Source: SM1-73 sp964588305
GTDB taxonomy: Bacteria > Zixibacteria > MSB-5A5 > SM1-73
Reading direction: 5' to 3'
Assembly (NCBI GenBank): GCA_964588305.1
Contig: CAZPOP010000008.1
Location: forward strand, 54,321-118,320
DNA length: 64,000 nt
Below the pieces are notes generated by a model. The model saw only the letters and a list, made by a program, of their open reading frames with translations, was not told the DNA's origin and ran no database searches. Position 1 is the first letter of the stretch; each line of letters opens with the position of its first letter. Shown one piece after another: positions 33,278 to 43,154 of the stretch. The position numbers were made by a program, and so were the translations under genes.

Positions 33278-34883
33278 CTTTCTGATCATCGGTTCGGGCA
33301 TTGGAGGATTGTCCTATGCTCTCAAGGTGTCGGAGTTAGGGGACGTGGTCATAGTGACCAAGAAGGGGGACACGGAATCCAACACCAACTACGCTCAAGG
33401 GGGAATCGCATCGGTTTTCTCCAAGGACGATTCCTTTGAGCTTCACCTTGAGGATACCCTCAAGGCGGGGGATGGGCTGTGCAATCCGGAGGTGGTTAGA
33501 AGGGTGGTGGAGGCTGGTCCCGGGTGTGTTAAGGAATTGGCCAAAATAGGAGTGAACTTCACCAGAAAAAGAGGCGAAGACCATCAATTCGACCTGGGGC
33601 TCGAAGGTGGACATTCAAAAAACAGAGTGGCACACGTGGCAGATTTCACCGGCAGGGAAATAGAGAGCTGCCTGGTAGAGGCGGTGAAGAGCAAGAAGAA
33701 CATCCGAATCCTGGAAAATCACGCAGCTGTGGATCTAATCACCCAGCACCATCTCCAAGGCTACAAACGGAAACCCCATGAGAAGATCAAATGTTGGGGA
33801 GCATACGTTTTGGATATAGAAAAAAATCAGGTGCTCACCTGTTTGGCTAAGATCACCCTTTTAGCCACCGGAGGAGCGGGAAGGGTGTATCTGCATACAA
33901 CCAATCCCTCCATCGCCACCGGTGACGGCATAGCCATGGCTTATCGGGCGGGGGCTTCTGTTGCCAATCTGGAGTTCATTCAGTTTCATCCTACCGCCCT
34001 TTATCATCTTGAAGGTAACTCCTTTCTGGTCTCTGAGGCGGTGAGAGGAGAAGGCGGGATATTGAGATTGAAGTCAGGTGAAATGTTCATGGAGAAATAT
34101 CATCCCCGAAAGGAACTTGCCCCCAGAGACGTGGTAGCCAGAGCCATAGACCATGAACTCAAAAGAAGCGGGGATGCCTGCGTTTATTTGGACATAACCC
34201 ATCTGGATCAAAAATTCATCAAGCTCAGATTTCCCCAAATTTACGGAAAGTGCCTTTCTTTGGGAATAGACATAACCAGAGAGTGGATCCCAGTAGTTCC
34301 CGCCGCTCACTATGTCTGTGGTGGGGTGGTGTGTGATCTGGAGGGAAAAACCGGGATAGAGAATCTATACACCTGTGGAGAGGTGGCCTATACGGGCATG
34401 CACGGGGCAAATAGACTGGCTTCCAACTCGCTTCTGGAAGCGGTGGTCTTTGCAGATTTTGCCGCCAGAAGCTCAAAAGACGAATCTCGATCCCTAAAGG
34501 ATCCTTCGTTTCCTCCCATACCCCAGTGGAGCTTGAAGGGAGTATTCGATCAAGAGGAGTGGGTGATCATCTCTCACAACAGGGACTGGATCCAAAGATT
34601 CATGTGGGACTATGTGGGGATAGTTCGGTCCAACAGGAGATTGGAGCAGGCGAGAAAAAGAATTCGTATTCTTCTGGATGAGATCACTCAGTTCTACAAG
34701 GTCAACCCGGTTACCTACGATGTGATCGAGCTGAGAAACATTGCCATCGTCGCCGGGCTCATCATCGAGTGCGCCATCCGAAGAAAAGAGAGCCGGGGAC
34801 TGCACTACAATATCGACTTTCCAGAAAAAGACGATGAGAATTTCCTCAAGGATACCGTGTTAGAATCAGAAGAGGAAGCATAA
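33261..34883 (+). CDS. nadB: L-aspartate oxidase
   Basis: FAD enzyme that oxidises aspartate to iminoaspartate, the first step of NAD synthesis with NadA. The 540 residues carry the dinucleotide-binding motif DFLIIGSGIGGLSYALKVSE. NYAQGGIASVF, LEGGHSKNRVAHVADFTGREIE, ATGGAGRVY, FIQFHPTALY and the C-terminal helical domain are also present. The catalytic site segment PAAHYVCGGVVCD and HGANRLASNSLLEAVVF are intact. nadA and nadC are not in the window. It overlaps lpxK and precedes guaA by three bases, so it belongs to the same operon. Confidence 0.97.
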   Translation: MEIKTDFLIIGSGIGGLSYALKVSELGDVVIVTKKGDTESNTNYAQGGIASVFSKDDSFELHLEDTLKAGDGLCNPEVVRRVVEAGPGCVKELAKIGVNFTRKRGEDHQFDLGLEGGHSKNRVAHVADFTGREIESCLVEAVKSKKNIRILENHAAVDLITQHHLQGYKRKPHEKIKCWGAYVLDIEKNQVLTCLAKITLLATGGAGRVYLHTTNPSIATGDGIAMAYRAGASVANLEFIQFHPTALYHLEGNSFLVSEAVRGEGGILRLKSGEMFMEKYHPRKELAPRDVVARAIDHELKRSGDACVYLDITHLDQKFIKLRFPQIYGKCLSLGIDITREWIPVVPAAHYVCGGVVCDLEGKTGIENLYTCGEVAYTGMHGANRLASNSLLEAVVFADFAARSSKDESRSLKDPSFPPIPQWSLKGVFDQEEWVIISHNRDWIQRFMWDYVGIVRSNRRLEQARKRIRILLDEITQFYKVNPVTYDVIELRNIAIVAGLIIECAIRRKESRGLHYNIDFPEKDDENFLKDTVLESEEEA

Positions 34884-34886
34884 GAC

Positions 34887-36425
34887 ATGAAGCCAGAGGA
34901 AACCATAATTGTTTTGGATTTCGGATCACAGTATACTCAACTCATCGCCCGGCGGATAAGAGAAAAAAGAGTCTTCTGCGAGATAATTCCTTGCAGTCAG
35001 AAGACAGAAACGTATAAGCACAAAAATCTAAAGGGAATAATCCTGTCCGGGGGCCCGGCCAGCGTATTTGACGAAAATGCCCCTCTTTGTGAAGAGGAAG
35101 TCTTCCAGCTTGGCCTTCCGGTCCTGGGGATATGTTACGGTCTGCAGCTTATGGGCAAGACCTTTGGCGGAGAACTGGAGAGATCGAAAAAGCGAGAATA
35201 CGGTAGGGCCGTCATTAGAATTGACAACCACGAGGATTTGTTCTCCGACGTGAAGGATGAAACCACGGTGTGGATGAGCCACGGAGACCATCTTTCCCGA
35301 CTGCCCCAGGGTTTTGAGGTTCTGGCGCATACCGAAAGCATCCCTCTTGCTGCGGTCAGAAATAGGGAGAGGAGAATATTCGGACTTCAGTTCCATCCGG
35401 AAGTCGCACATACCCAGGAAGGTAAGAAAATTCTCCATAATTTTCTTTTCAGTATCTGCAAGTGCGAGGGAACATGGACTCCGGAATCCTTCATCGAATC
35501 GTCGGTATCTCGAATAAGAGACGCAGTCAAAAGTGGCAACGTGGTCTTAGGACTCTCTGGCGGCGTAGATTCTTCTGTCTGTGCCATGTTGGTAAACAAG
35601 GCCATAGGAAACCAGCTTAATTGCATTCTTGTGGATAACGGTTTATTGAGAAAAGACGAGGCTCGGGAGGTAATCTCTGCTTTCAGACATCTTGATTTGA
35701 ATTTGACCTCCGTGGATGCGTCCCAAAGGTTCTTGGATGAGCTAAAAGGGGTAACCCATCCGGAGAAGAAGAGAAAGATCATCGGCAAGGTGTTTATAGA
35801 TGTGTTCGAGGAAGAAGCAGGAAGGATTAAGGACGTGGAGTTCTTGGTTCAAGGGACTCTGTATCCGGACGTCATAGAAAGCACCTCTTCAAAAGGTCCA
35901 TCCGCCACCATAAAGTCTCATCACAATGTGGGAGGTTTGCCCCAACAGATGAGTCTGAAGCTGATCGAGCCTTTGAGGGAGCTTTTCAAGGATGAAGTAC
36001 GGGAGATTGGAAGAAGACTCAAGTTGCCAGAAAACATAATCGGGCGCCATCCTTTCCCCGGCCCGGGCTTGGCAGTTAGGATACTGGGTGAGGTAACCAA
36101 ACAAAGGCTGTCTTTGTTGCGAGAGGCCGATGATATTTTTATTCAACAGCTCAAGGAATCAAATCTGTACGATAAAATCTGGCAAGCCTTCTGTGTTCTT
36201 TTGCCGGTTCAGACCGTAGGGGTGATGGGAGACGAAAGGACCTATGAGAATGTCCTGGCCTTAAGGGCGGTCACCTCGCTGGACGGAATGACCGCCGATT
36301 GGGCCAGGCTCCCCTATGAGACTCTGGAGAAAACATCCAATCGCATAATAAATCAAGTCAAAGGAATCAACCGCGTGGTCTACGACGTTTCCTCCAAACC
36401 TCCCGCCACCATCGAATGGGAGTAG
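34887..36425 (+). CDS. guaA: GMP synthase (glutamine-hydrolysing)
   Basis: Converts XMP to GMP with glutamine nitrogen and ATP. The 512 residues comprise a class I glutaminase domain (residues 8-195, cysteine in VLGICYGLQLMG, His/Glu in QFHPEVAHT). An ATP pyrophosphatase domain has the P-loop VLGLSGGVDSSVCA. A C-terminal dimerisation domain has GRHPFPGPGLAVRILGEV and ends in PPATIEWE, as usual. Last gene of the plus-strand lpx-nadB-guaA run; 397 bases with small palindromes follow. Confidence 0.98.
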   Translation: MKPEETIIVLDFGSQYTQLIARRIREKRVFCEIIPCSQKTETYKHKNLKGIILSGGPASVFDENAPLCEEEVFQLGLPVLGICYGLQLMGKTFGGELERSKKREYGRAVIRIDNHEDLFSDVKDETTVWMSHGDHLSRLPQGFEVLAHTESIPLAAVRNRERRIFGLQFHPEVAHTQEGKKILHNFLFSICKCEGTWTPESFIESSVSRIRDAVKSGNVVLGLSGGVDSSVCAMLVNKAIGNQLNCILVDNGLLRKDEAREVISAFRHLDLNLTSVDASQRFLDELKGVTHPEKKRKIIGKVFIDVFEEEAGRIKDVEFLVQGTLYPDVIESTSSKGPSATIKSHHNVGGLPQQMSLKLIEPLRELFKDEVREIGRRLKLPENIIGRHPFPGPGLAVRILGEVTKQRLSLLREADDIFIQQLKESNLYDKIWQAFCVLLPVQTVGVMGDERTYENVLALRAVTSLDGMTADWARLPYETLEKTSNRIINQVKGINRVVYDVSSKPPATIEWE

Positions 36426-36822
36426 AAGTCCGGAAGACAGAATCCTTCTGTTCTCGTGATGCAGTCTTCACTGCATGAGACAACCCGGGCAAAAGACGCT
36501 CCTAACCTCCTGGTGTCTGCTCGTTCTCTTCCCAAACAGAGGAAGAGTCAAAGGTGAGTCACCAAGGCCGACAGCCGGTTGAGAGATAGACAGTCTTTTT
36601 GTTTTCTTGCCGCAAAAGACGGGCTTAACCCCCACCGCCGTAAAGTCCGCTTTTTCTCCGCCGATAATAGACCTATAAGTCTAGAAAAACCCTCCCCCAG
36701 TGCATTTGGTCAGTTAGGAAACAGTTAACCTTTCTCGCACTGATTGTCGTTGACACCTTTCAACGTCCCCGGTTGTCGTTAATTATCCGTCAAACAAGCT
36801 TCAAGCAAAAGGGGGACGAAAC
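36426..36822. other. Non-coding gap with small palindromes
   Basis: Contains ACAGAA-TCC-TTCTGT (36437-36451) and TGCAGT-CTTC-ACTGCA (36460-36475), the latter bracketed by TCTC/GAGA. TAGAC/GTCTA lies near 36668, and the word TTGTCGTT occurs twice near 36745 and 36773. No gene or good promoter is seen. Confidence 0.5.
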
Positions 36823-37224
36823 ATGAATCCCAAAAAGATACTGCTGCTGGAAAGCGACATAAGCTTAGCGAAGGAGGTCGGTCAACATCTAACCGGGGAA
36901 GGGTACCGGGTGGCGACAGGATTGGAGGGACCTGGAACACCTGAGTTGGTCCGCCGGGAAAAACCGGATCTGCTCGTACTGGATTTTGACATGGCAGTCG
37001 GGCAGGACCCCAGCCTATTGGAAAAGTTGCGTTCTTACCCGGAAGCCAAATCCGTTCCAATTTTGATCTTATACACTCATGTCGAAGAGGGAATGGTAGA
37101 TAGCTTGTTCAAATATGGAGTGAGACACCTTCTGAGGAAGCCTTACAGGTTGGACGAGCTGTCCCTTCAAGTGGCGCTGATTCTGAAGGCCAAAGAGGAA
37201 GAGGCTCCTGGGGATACGAAATAA
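36823..37224 (+). CDS. Stand-alone response regulator receiver protein
   Basis: 133 residues comprising one receiver domain. Phospho-acceptor Asp54 is in LLVLDFDM, the switch Thr85 in LILYTHVEEG and Lys106 in LLRKPYRLDEL. The usual N-terminal acidic pair is reduced (LLESD, with Asp12 retained). There is no output domain, so it must act through protein contact, in the style of CheY or Spo0F. No histidine kinase or chemotaxis gene is nearby. The ATG is preceded by AAAAGGGGGA. Confidence 0.85.
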   Translation: MNPKKILLLESDISLAKEVGQHLTGEGYRVATGLEGPGTPELVRREKPDLLVLDFDMAVGQDPSLLEKLRSYPEAKSVPILILYTHVEEGMVDSLFKYGVRHLLRKPYRLDELSLQVALILKAKEEEAPGDTK

Positions 37225-37556
37225 GAATTGTACTCCATAGATGAGCTTATCTGACCGTCGCCTTAGACGGAAGCACGCACGACGTTGTGAGTTTTTTGAT
37301 GTGAGTATTAAGAAGCTTGTTTTTTCTTTGTTGGGTTCGATTTGGACATATCTCCGCAGGCCTTTCAAGTTTGTTAACCACTCTGCAGGCGCTGTACTCA
37401 GATGCCAAAATAGCCAAGTAAAGTAACTCCGTGAATCTCGGCCCGGGGGATGGAATTCTCTCCGGTCAGGTGCCAAAAGCCAAGTCTGCTCCCGGTGGAA
37501 CTTCATGTTCCTTTCGCTCAGGCCATTTGTTATTGAGTGGTGAAGCTGGTTTCGGG
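37225..37556. other. Non-coding gap between converging genes
   Basis: A weak hairpin CCGTC/GACGG (37255-37270) follows the receiver gene. Small ORFs here have no ribosome site and no recognisable product. Confidence 0.45.
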
Positions 37557-39716
37557 TCAAGACTCTGCGGACAATTCTTCCAGAAGTTCCCTGAGTTCTC
37601 TTGCTTCAGGGTTTGCTTTCAGGCCGTCTTTCAACACCTTTATTGCCTGGTAAGGCTGGTCGGTTTTCAAGTAGGTGATGGCCAGATTGAGATATGCCTT
37701 TACCATCTTTGGATCGAGTTTCAAGGCGGTACCATATTGAGTGATTGCCATCTGATACTCGCCCTTTTCAAAATAGATGTTCCCCAGATTGACATGGGCG
37801 TAGGCATAATTCGGGTCTAACTCCAATGCCCTCTTGAACTCAGTCAATGCCATCTCCTTTGAACCTAATTTGGCATAGGCTTTGCCCAAATCGTTGTGAA
37901 TGCTGGCGACTTCAGGCTCCAATCTCAGCGCTTTTTGATACTCAGTTACCGCTTGGTCATACGAACCTTTCTTTTCAAAAAGAAATCCAAGATTAACAAA
38001 AGCTCTGACGAGGGTCGAATCTATCTCCAAAGCCTTCTGGTAAGCCCGAAGAGCTTCCTCGTCCCGATCCAGACGGTCGTAGACGTAGCCTAAGTCACTG
38101 TAAGCTGTTGCCATTTGAGGATCAAGATACACTGCCTGTTCATATTCCTTTGCGGCCCTTTGCCCATCGCCCTTCTCATAATAAGCGTGTCCTAAGCTTC
38201 TGTGGAGCTCTGGAGAATTGGGGTTTATCTCAAGGCCTTCCCGACAGATAGCTATCGCCGAGTCATACCATCCCTTTTTGTTGTAAACGATTCCCAGATT
38301 ATTATAAGTGCGTGAAAGATCGGTCGGTTTGACCCCAAAAAAACTGGAGTTACTGATCAGAAAAAATGGGATCAGAATAGAAAGCGAAACGAGGAAAGGT
38401 CTGGTCTGCTTATTTCTGATCTTGTCCGCCAGCCAAAAGATTGAATAGGAGGCAAAGATTATCAGAAAGGGAATTACCGGCAAACGAAAGCGGGAGGTCA
38501 CAAAGAATGAAATCACCGAAAGCATGTAGCTTAAAACAAAGGCATACAGAAGAAAATATCTCTTCCAATTCCTAGCATTCAGAATCATCCCCAAGATTGC
38601 CAGGGGACAGATAATCCCAAAGGGAAAACGCAGCAGGTGATCCCACAAAAGCAGTCTCAAAAGAGACGACCATCTGGAAAAAAAGTAGAGACTCTTGTTG
38701 CTTTCGATCTCATAGGAATTCCAGAAATAATAGAGCTTCTTGCCCAGAAGCCCCAAATATCTTAAAGGATGGATCTGGACAAAATCAAGACCTTGTCCCA
38801 CCCAGAAATTTGAGATTTGCGAAGGCTTCAGTTTTTGGCCTAGACTTCTTTCCGCCAGCTTAACCGAAGTTATCCAGATGTTGTCCTGGTAGCCATCATA
38901 GGGAGGAGAGCCAGGTGCGGCGGTCGCGATCTTTCCGTCCGACTCAATGTTGTTTCCTATAAAGAAATTTATCCCCCCTTGTGAGGAGATCAAAACAAAA
39001 TCTTTTCCCACTACCCAGTTTCTTATGGTTACCGGAGAAATGATCAGGATGCTTCCTAGGAGGAAAAAAACAGTCGAGGGTATTATTCTGTTTTTGTTCT
39101 TTTCCCAAAATCTTATGCAGATCCACAGCAGAACGAAGGGGACGAATATCAGAATATTGGGTCGAGCGATGGCGGATAATCCTAAGACCATTCCCGCCAC
39201 AAACCACCATCTTTTCTTAAGCCTAACCTCGGCTCTCAGCAAAAGCAAGATCAACGTTAAATCCAAGAATATTACCAGTACTGGTATCAAAAGCTCCGCA
39301 TCGAAGTAGATGAAGGGGGCATAGACACAGGCTGCCACCGATGCAATGATGCCGACCGTTTTATTAAACACCTTTCTACCAAGCAGGAAAACCAATACGC
39401 AGCTTAAGGAACCGATGATGATCTGGATCAGCCGGGGGAGATAAAAACTCTCTCCAAAGAGATCATACAACGTTCCCAGAAAATAAGGATAGAGAGGAGC
39501 CCGGAAGAATACCTCTTTGCCCATCCAATCGCCTGCGGCAATCTCCTTAGCCCAGTTATGATGCCACAGAGCGTCTATTTGCGGCGTGTCGAAATAGGGA
39601 TTTAACTTTATCTGATTTAAATATATCAATCTGATGACAAAAGCCAAAAGGAAGAGACCGAGAATTAAGAGTGTTTCTTTTTGCAGGAATTGTGTTTTTG
39701 GCTTTCGTTCAGTCAT
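37557..39716 (-). CDS. GT39/PMT-type membrane glycosyltransferase with TPR domain (copy 2)
   Basis: 719 residues. About eleven transmembrane helices (residues 12-460) form a GT-C glycosyltransferase of the dolichyl-phosphate-mannose-protein-mannosyltransferase-like family. Its first extracytoplasmic loop has the acid-containing motif FDTPQIDALWHHNWAKEI and then FFRAPLYPYFLG. A C-terminal domain of six to seven TPRs follows (for example AYSDLGYVYDRLDRDEEALR). Such enzymes move a sugar from a polyprenyl-phosphate carrier to protein or lipid. It lies 12 bases downstream of a paralogue of the same length, so the two form an operon. Glycan donor and acceptor are unknown. Confidence 0.85.
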   Translation of the reverse strand: MTERKPKTQFLQKETLLILGLFLLAFVIRLIYLNQIKLNPYFDTPQIDALWHHNWAKEIAAGDWMGKEVFFRAPLYPYFLGTLYDLFGESFYLPRLIQIIIGSLSCVLVFLLGRKVFNKTVGIIASVAACVYAPFIYFDAELLIPVLVIFLDLTLILLLLRAEVRLKKRWWFVAGMVLGLSAIARPNILIFVPFVLLWICIRFWEKNKNRIIPSTVFFLLGSILIISPVTIRNWVVGKDFVLISSQGGINFFIGNNIESDGKIATAAPGSPPYDGYQDNIWITSVKLAERSLGQKLKPSQISNFWVGQGLDFVQIHPLRYLGLLGKKLYYFWNSYEIESNKSLYFFSRWSSLLRLLLWDHLLRFPFGIICPLAILGMILNARNWKRYFLLYAFVLSYMLSVISFFVTSRFRLPVIPFLIIFASYSIFWLADKIRNKQTRPFLVSLSILIPFFLISNSSFFGVKPTDLSRTYNNLGIVYNKKGWYDSAIAICREGLEINPNSPELHRSLGHAYYEKGDGQRAAKEYEQAVYLDPQMATAYSDLGYVYDRLDRDEEALRAYQKALEIDSTLVRAFVNLGFLFEKKGSYDQAVTEYQKALRLEPEVASIHNDLGKAYAKLGSKEMALTEFKRALELDPNYAYAHVNLGNIYFEKGEYQMAITQYGTALKLDPKMVKAYLNLAITYLKTDQPYQAIKVLKDGLKANPEARELRELLEELSAES

Positions 39717-39728
39717 CTCTTTGTTTTC

Positions 39729-41888
39729 CTATCGCTGTACCGACAGTTCTTTGAGCATTCTCTTGAGTTCTTCTGCATCAGGAACTGCTTTCAGGCCATC
39801 TCTCAAGACTTCTATCGCCATGTCACGTTCATTGGTCATCAAATAGGCGATGGCCAAATTATAATATGCTTCTATTCTGTTGGGATCGAGTCTCAACGCC
39901 GTTATAAGGTGAGTAATTGCCATTTGATGCTGGCCCCTTTTCAGATAAGCACTTCCCAGATTCAGATGAGCATCAGGGTAGTTCGGGTCCAACCTGACCG
40001 CGTTCTCAAACTCAACCAATGCCTCGTCTTCCAAGCCCAGCTTGACATAGGCGTATCCCAGATAATTCCGCAGATCGGCCATTTCCGGCTCAAACCTCAA
40101 CGCCTCCTGGTATTCCTTGGCAGCCTGCTCATATAATCCCTTTTTCTCGTATAGAAATGCCAGGCTGACGTGAGCCCGCACCTGGGTGGAGTCTATTTCC
40201 AGTGCTTTTCTGTTTACTAGGAAAGCTTCCTCATCTTTGTTCATTCGACTATAGATATAACCTAATTCGGCGTATGCTCCAGCCATGCCGGGATCGAGAG
40301 TTATGGCCGACTCATACTCTTCTGCAGCCTCATCCCGACGTCCCGTGTCCCAAAAAGCACGTCCCAAGTTTCTATGAAGCTCTGGGAAGTTGGGATTTAC
40401 TTTAAGACCCTCTTGGTAGGCGGTTATCGCCGCGTCATGCTGTCCCTTTTTGCTGTAAGCCATTCCGACACTGTTGTACGTCCGGGCAAGATCTTTTTGT
40501 TTGACGCCAAAAAGATTGGAGTTGGTGATCAGAAAAAACGGGATCAGAATAGCAAGCGAAACAAGGAAAGGTCGGGTCTGTTTATTTCTGATCTTGTCCA
40601 CCAGCCAATAGATTGAATACGAGGCAAAGATTATCAGAAAGGGAATTACCGGTAAGCGAAAACGGGACGTCACAAAAAATAAAATCACCGAAAGCATGTA
40701 GCTCAAGACAAAAGCATACAGAAGAAAATATCTCTTCCAATTCTTAGCATTCAAAATCATCCCCAGGATTGCCAAAGGACAGATAATCCCAAAGGGAAAA
40801 CGCAGCAGGTGATCCCACAAAAGCAGTCTCAAAAGAGACGACCATCTGGAAAAAAAGTAGAGACTCTTGTTGCTTTCGATCTCATAGGAATTCCAGAAAT
40901 AATAAAGCTTCTTGCCCAGAAGCTGCAGATAGCCTAAAGGATGGGTCCGGACAAAATCAAGACCTTGCCTGACCCAGAAATTCGAGACTTGCGAAGGCTT
41001 CAGCCCTTTACCCACGCTCTGTTCAGCCAGCCTTACCGAGCTGATCCACACATTGTCCCGGTAACCCTCTAAAGGAAGAGCCACGGCCGCTGCGGTTGCG
41101 GTTTTGCCATCCGATATTGGATTATTGCCAATGAAGAAATTCATCCCCCCCTGTGAGGAGATTAAGACAAAGTCCTTTCCCACCACCCAGTTTCTTATGG
41201 TTACCGGGGAAATGATCAGGATGCTTCCGAACAGGAGAAAGAGAGCCGAGGGTATTATTCTGTTTTTGTTGTTTTCCCAGAACCTGATGCAGATCCACAG
41301 CAGAACAAAGGGAACGAATATCAGTATATTGGGTCGAGCGATGGCAGATAATCCTAAGACTATTCCTGCCACAAACCACCATCTTTTCTTAAGCCTAACC
41401 TCGGCCCTCAGCAAAAGCAAGATCAACGTTAAATCCAAGAATATTACCAGTACTGGTATCAAAAGCTCCGCATCGAAGTAGATGAAGGGGGCATAGACAC
41501 AGGCTGCCACCGATGCAATGATGCCGACCGTTTTATTAAACACCTTTCTACCAAGCAGGAAAATCAACACGCAGCTTAAGGAACCGATGATGATCTGGAT
41601 CAGCCGGGGGAGATAGAAACTCTCTCCAAAGAGAGAATACAAAGTTCCCAGAAAGTAAGGATAAAGGGGAGCCCGGAAGAATACCTCTTTGCCCAGCCAA
41701 TCGCCTGCGGCAATCTCCTTAGCCCAGTTATGATGCCACAGAGCATCTATTTGCGGCGTGTCGAAGTAGGGATTCAACTTTATCTGATTTAGATAGACAA
41801 ATCTAATGACAAAGGCTAATAGGAATAAGGCAAGAACAAGAAGGGTTTCTTTCTGGAAAAGCTTCATCTTTGTTCTTTTTGTGGACAT
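39729..41888 (-). CDS. GT39/PMT-type membrane glycosyltransferase with TPR domain (copy 1)
   Basis: 719 residues, paralogous to the following gene. The membrane part is almost identical over long blocks (VFNKTVGIIASVAACVYAPF, then LLRAEVRLKKRWWFVAG). The periplasmic loop around residues 275-300 and the TPR domain have diverged clearly (TPR text such as AYAELGYIYSRMNKDEEAF). This suggests a recent duplication, or gene conversion of the catalytic half, with different partner selection by the TPRs. The ATG lacks a close ribosome site; an AAAAGGAGG lies 30 bases too far upstream. The 190-base gap before it holds GC-rich imperfect repeats but no gene. Confidence 0.85.
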   Translation of the reverse strand: MSTKRTKMKLFQKETLLVLALFLLAFVIRFVYLNQIKLNPYFDTPQIDALWHHNWAKEIAAGDWLGKEVFFRAPLYPYFLGTLYSLFGESFYLPRLIQIIIGSLSCVLIFLLGRKVFNKTVGIIASVAACVYAPFIYFDAELLIPVLVIFLDLTLILLLLRAEVRLKKRWWFVAGIVLGLSAIARPNILIFVPFVLLWICIRFWENNKNRIIPSALFLLFGSILIISPVTIRNWVVGKDFVLISSQGGMNFFIGNNPISDGKTATAAAVALPLEGYRDNVWISSVRLAEQSVGKGLKPSQVSNFWVRQGLDFVRTHPLGYLQLLGKKLYYFWNSYEIESNKSLYFFSRWSSLLRLLLWDHLLRFPFGIICPLAILGMILNAKNWKRYFLLYAFVLSYMLSVILFFVTSRFRLPVIPFLIIFASYSIYWLVDKIRNKQTRPFLVSLAILIPFFLITNSNLFGVKQKDLARTYNSVGMAYSKKGQHDAAITAYQEGLKVNPNFPELHRNLGRAFWDTGRRDEAAEEYESAITLDPGMAGAYAELGYIYSRMNKDEEAFLVNRKALEIDSTQVRAHVSLAFLYEKKGLYEQAAKEYQEALRFEPEMADLRNYLGYAYVKLGLEDEALVEFENAVRLDPNYPDAHLNLGSAYLKRGQHQMAITHLITALRLDPNRIEAYYNLAIAYLMTNERDMAIEVLRDGLKAVPDAEELKRMLKELSVQR

Positions 41889-42080
41889 TTTAGCGTTGTG
41901 TGGTTTATGAGGCGAATTTCCTCCTTTTGTGAGCTGCGCCAGCTTCGCAGAGATTTGGCAACAGAACTCCCCGCCGAAGCGCCGGAAGTAAGATCCGGGC
42001 GCCCCGGCAGAATGGACCAGTCACCGCAAAGGTATATTTGGCTAATGATGGGCGAGGTCGAGGACTCATGAGATTGACGT

Positions 42081-43064
42081 TTATCGACCTCGTCTTTTAG
42101 CTTTTTTCTTAGAGGGTTCAACCTTTTTCTTTTTGACCGTAACCTTCTTCTTAACCTTTTTGCTGGGGGCTTTCCTTTCAGCTTTAGCTTTCAGTTTCTC
42201 CAGTTGTTCCTTCACCAAAGTTGCCACCTCAGCCGGGCTGTCCGCCACCTTGATTCTTGCTTTTTCAAAGGCGGCGATTTTTTCTGCGGCAGTTCCGCTT
42301 CCTCCGGCAATTATGGCACCGGCATGCCCCATCCTTTTTCCGGGAGGAGCAGTTCTGCCGGCCACAAATGCCACTGCCGGTTTGGTCATCTTCTTTTTTA
42401 TGAAAGCGGCAGCTTCCTCTTCATCCGTGCCACCGATTTCGCCGATCAGGACCACCGCCTCGGTTTGCGGATCTTGCTCGAAGAGGGTCAGGGCATCGAT
42501 GAAACCGGTGCCTACGATCTGGTCTCCACCGATGCCAAGACAGGTCGATTGTCCTATGCCGTTTAAAGTAAGATGATAGACCACCTCATAAGTCAGAGTT
42601 CCACTGCGCGAGACAACCCCCACATTGCCTTTCTTGTGGATTTGGCCGGGCATGATTCCCACCTTGGTGACTCCCGGCGTGATCAGCCCCGGAGTATTGG
42701 GTCCCAGCAATCTGGTCTTGGTGGTCTTCAGATAATTATATACTTCGAGCATGTCCATGGCGGGTATACCCTCACTGACACAGACCACCAGATCCACCCC
42801 CGCGGCTTGTGCTTCATAGATCGCATCCACGGCGAATTTCGAAGGGACATAGATTACCGAGGTATTTGCGCCGGTAGCTTCCACCGCCTCAGCGACTGAA
42901 TTAAAGACCGGGACGCCCTCAGCCTTTTGTCCGCCTTTGCCGGGAGTGACCCCTGCGACAATTCTTGTCCCGTAATCCAACATCTGCCTGGTATGAAAAG
43001 CCCCATCCCTTCCGGTGATTCCCTGAACCACCACCTTGGTCTTCCTGTCAATCAGAATACTCAT
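42081..43064 (-). CDS. sucD: Succinate--CoA ligase alpha subunit
   Basis: Alpha subunit of succinyl-CoA synthetase (TCA cycle, substrate-level phosphorylation), partner of the preceding sucC. The 327 residues contain the CoA-binding Rossmann part (VVQGITGRDGAFHTRQML), VSRSGTLTYE and the phosphohistidine loop GHAGAIIAGGSGTA. The C-terminus carries an extra tail of about 38 residues, almost all Lys, Arg, Ala, Val, Pro and Ser, beyond the normal end of the family. The tail is not seen in the well-studied enzymes and its function is unknown. Confidence 0.95.
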   Translation of the reverse strand: MSILIDRKTKVVVQGITGRDGAFHTRQMLDYGTRIVAGVTPGKGGQKAEGVPVFNSVAEAVEATGANTSVIYVPSKFAVDAIYEAQAAGVDLVVCVSEGIPAMDMLEVYNYLKTTKTRLLGPNTPGLITPGVTKVGIMPGQIHKKGNVGVVSRSGTLTYEVVYHLTLNGIGQSTCLGIGGDQIVGTGFIDALTLFEQDPQTEAVVLIGEIGGTDEEEAAAFIKKKMTKPAVAFVAGRTAPPGKRMGHAGAIIAGGSGTAAEKIAAFEKARIKVADSPAEVATLVKEQLEKLKAKAERKAPSKKVKKKVTVKKKKVEPSKKKAKRRGR

Positions 43065-43154
43065 TTTCTATCCTTTCCTGAAGTTAACAAAAGCCGAGAA
43101 AATATGTTCTTGACATCAATTGCACTGCGAAAGTGCACCGGAAATACAGGCTAA

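Noticed and set aside
37241..37426. 61-codon basic ORF after the receiver gene
   Set aside because: No ribosome site, random-looking composition, and it begins inside a weak hairpin.
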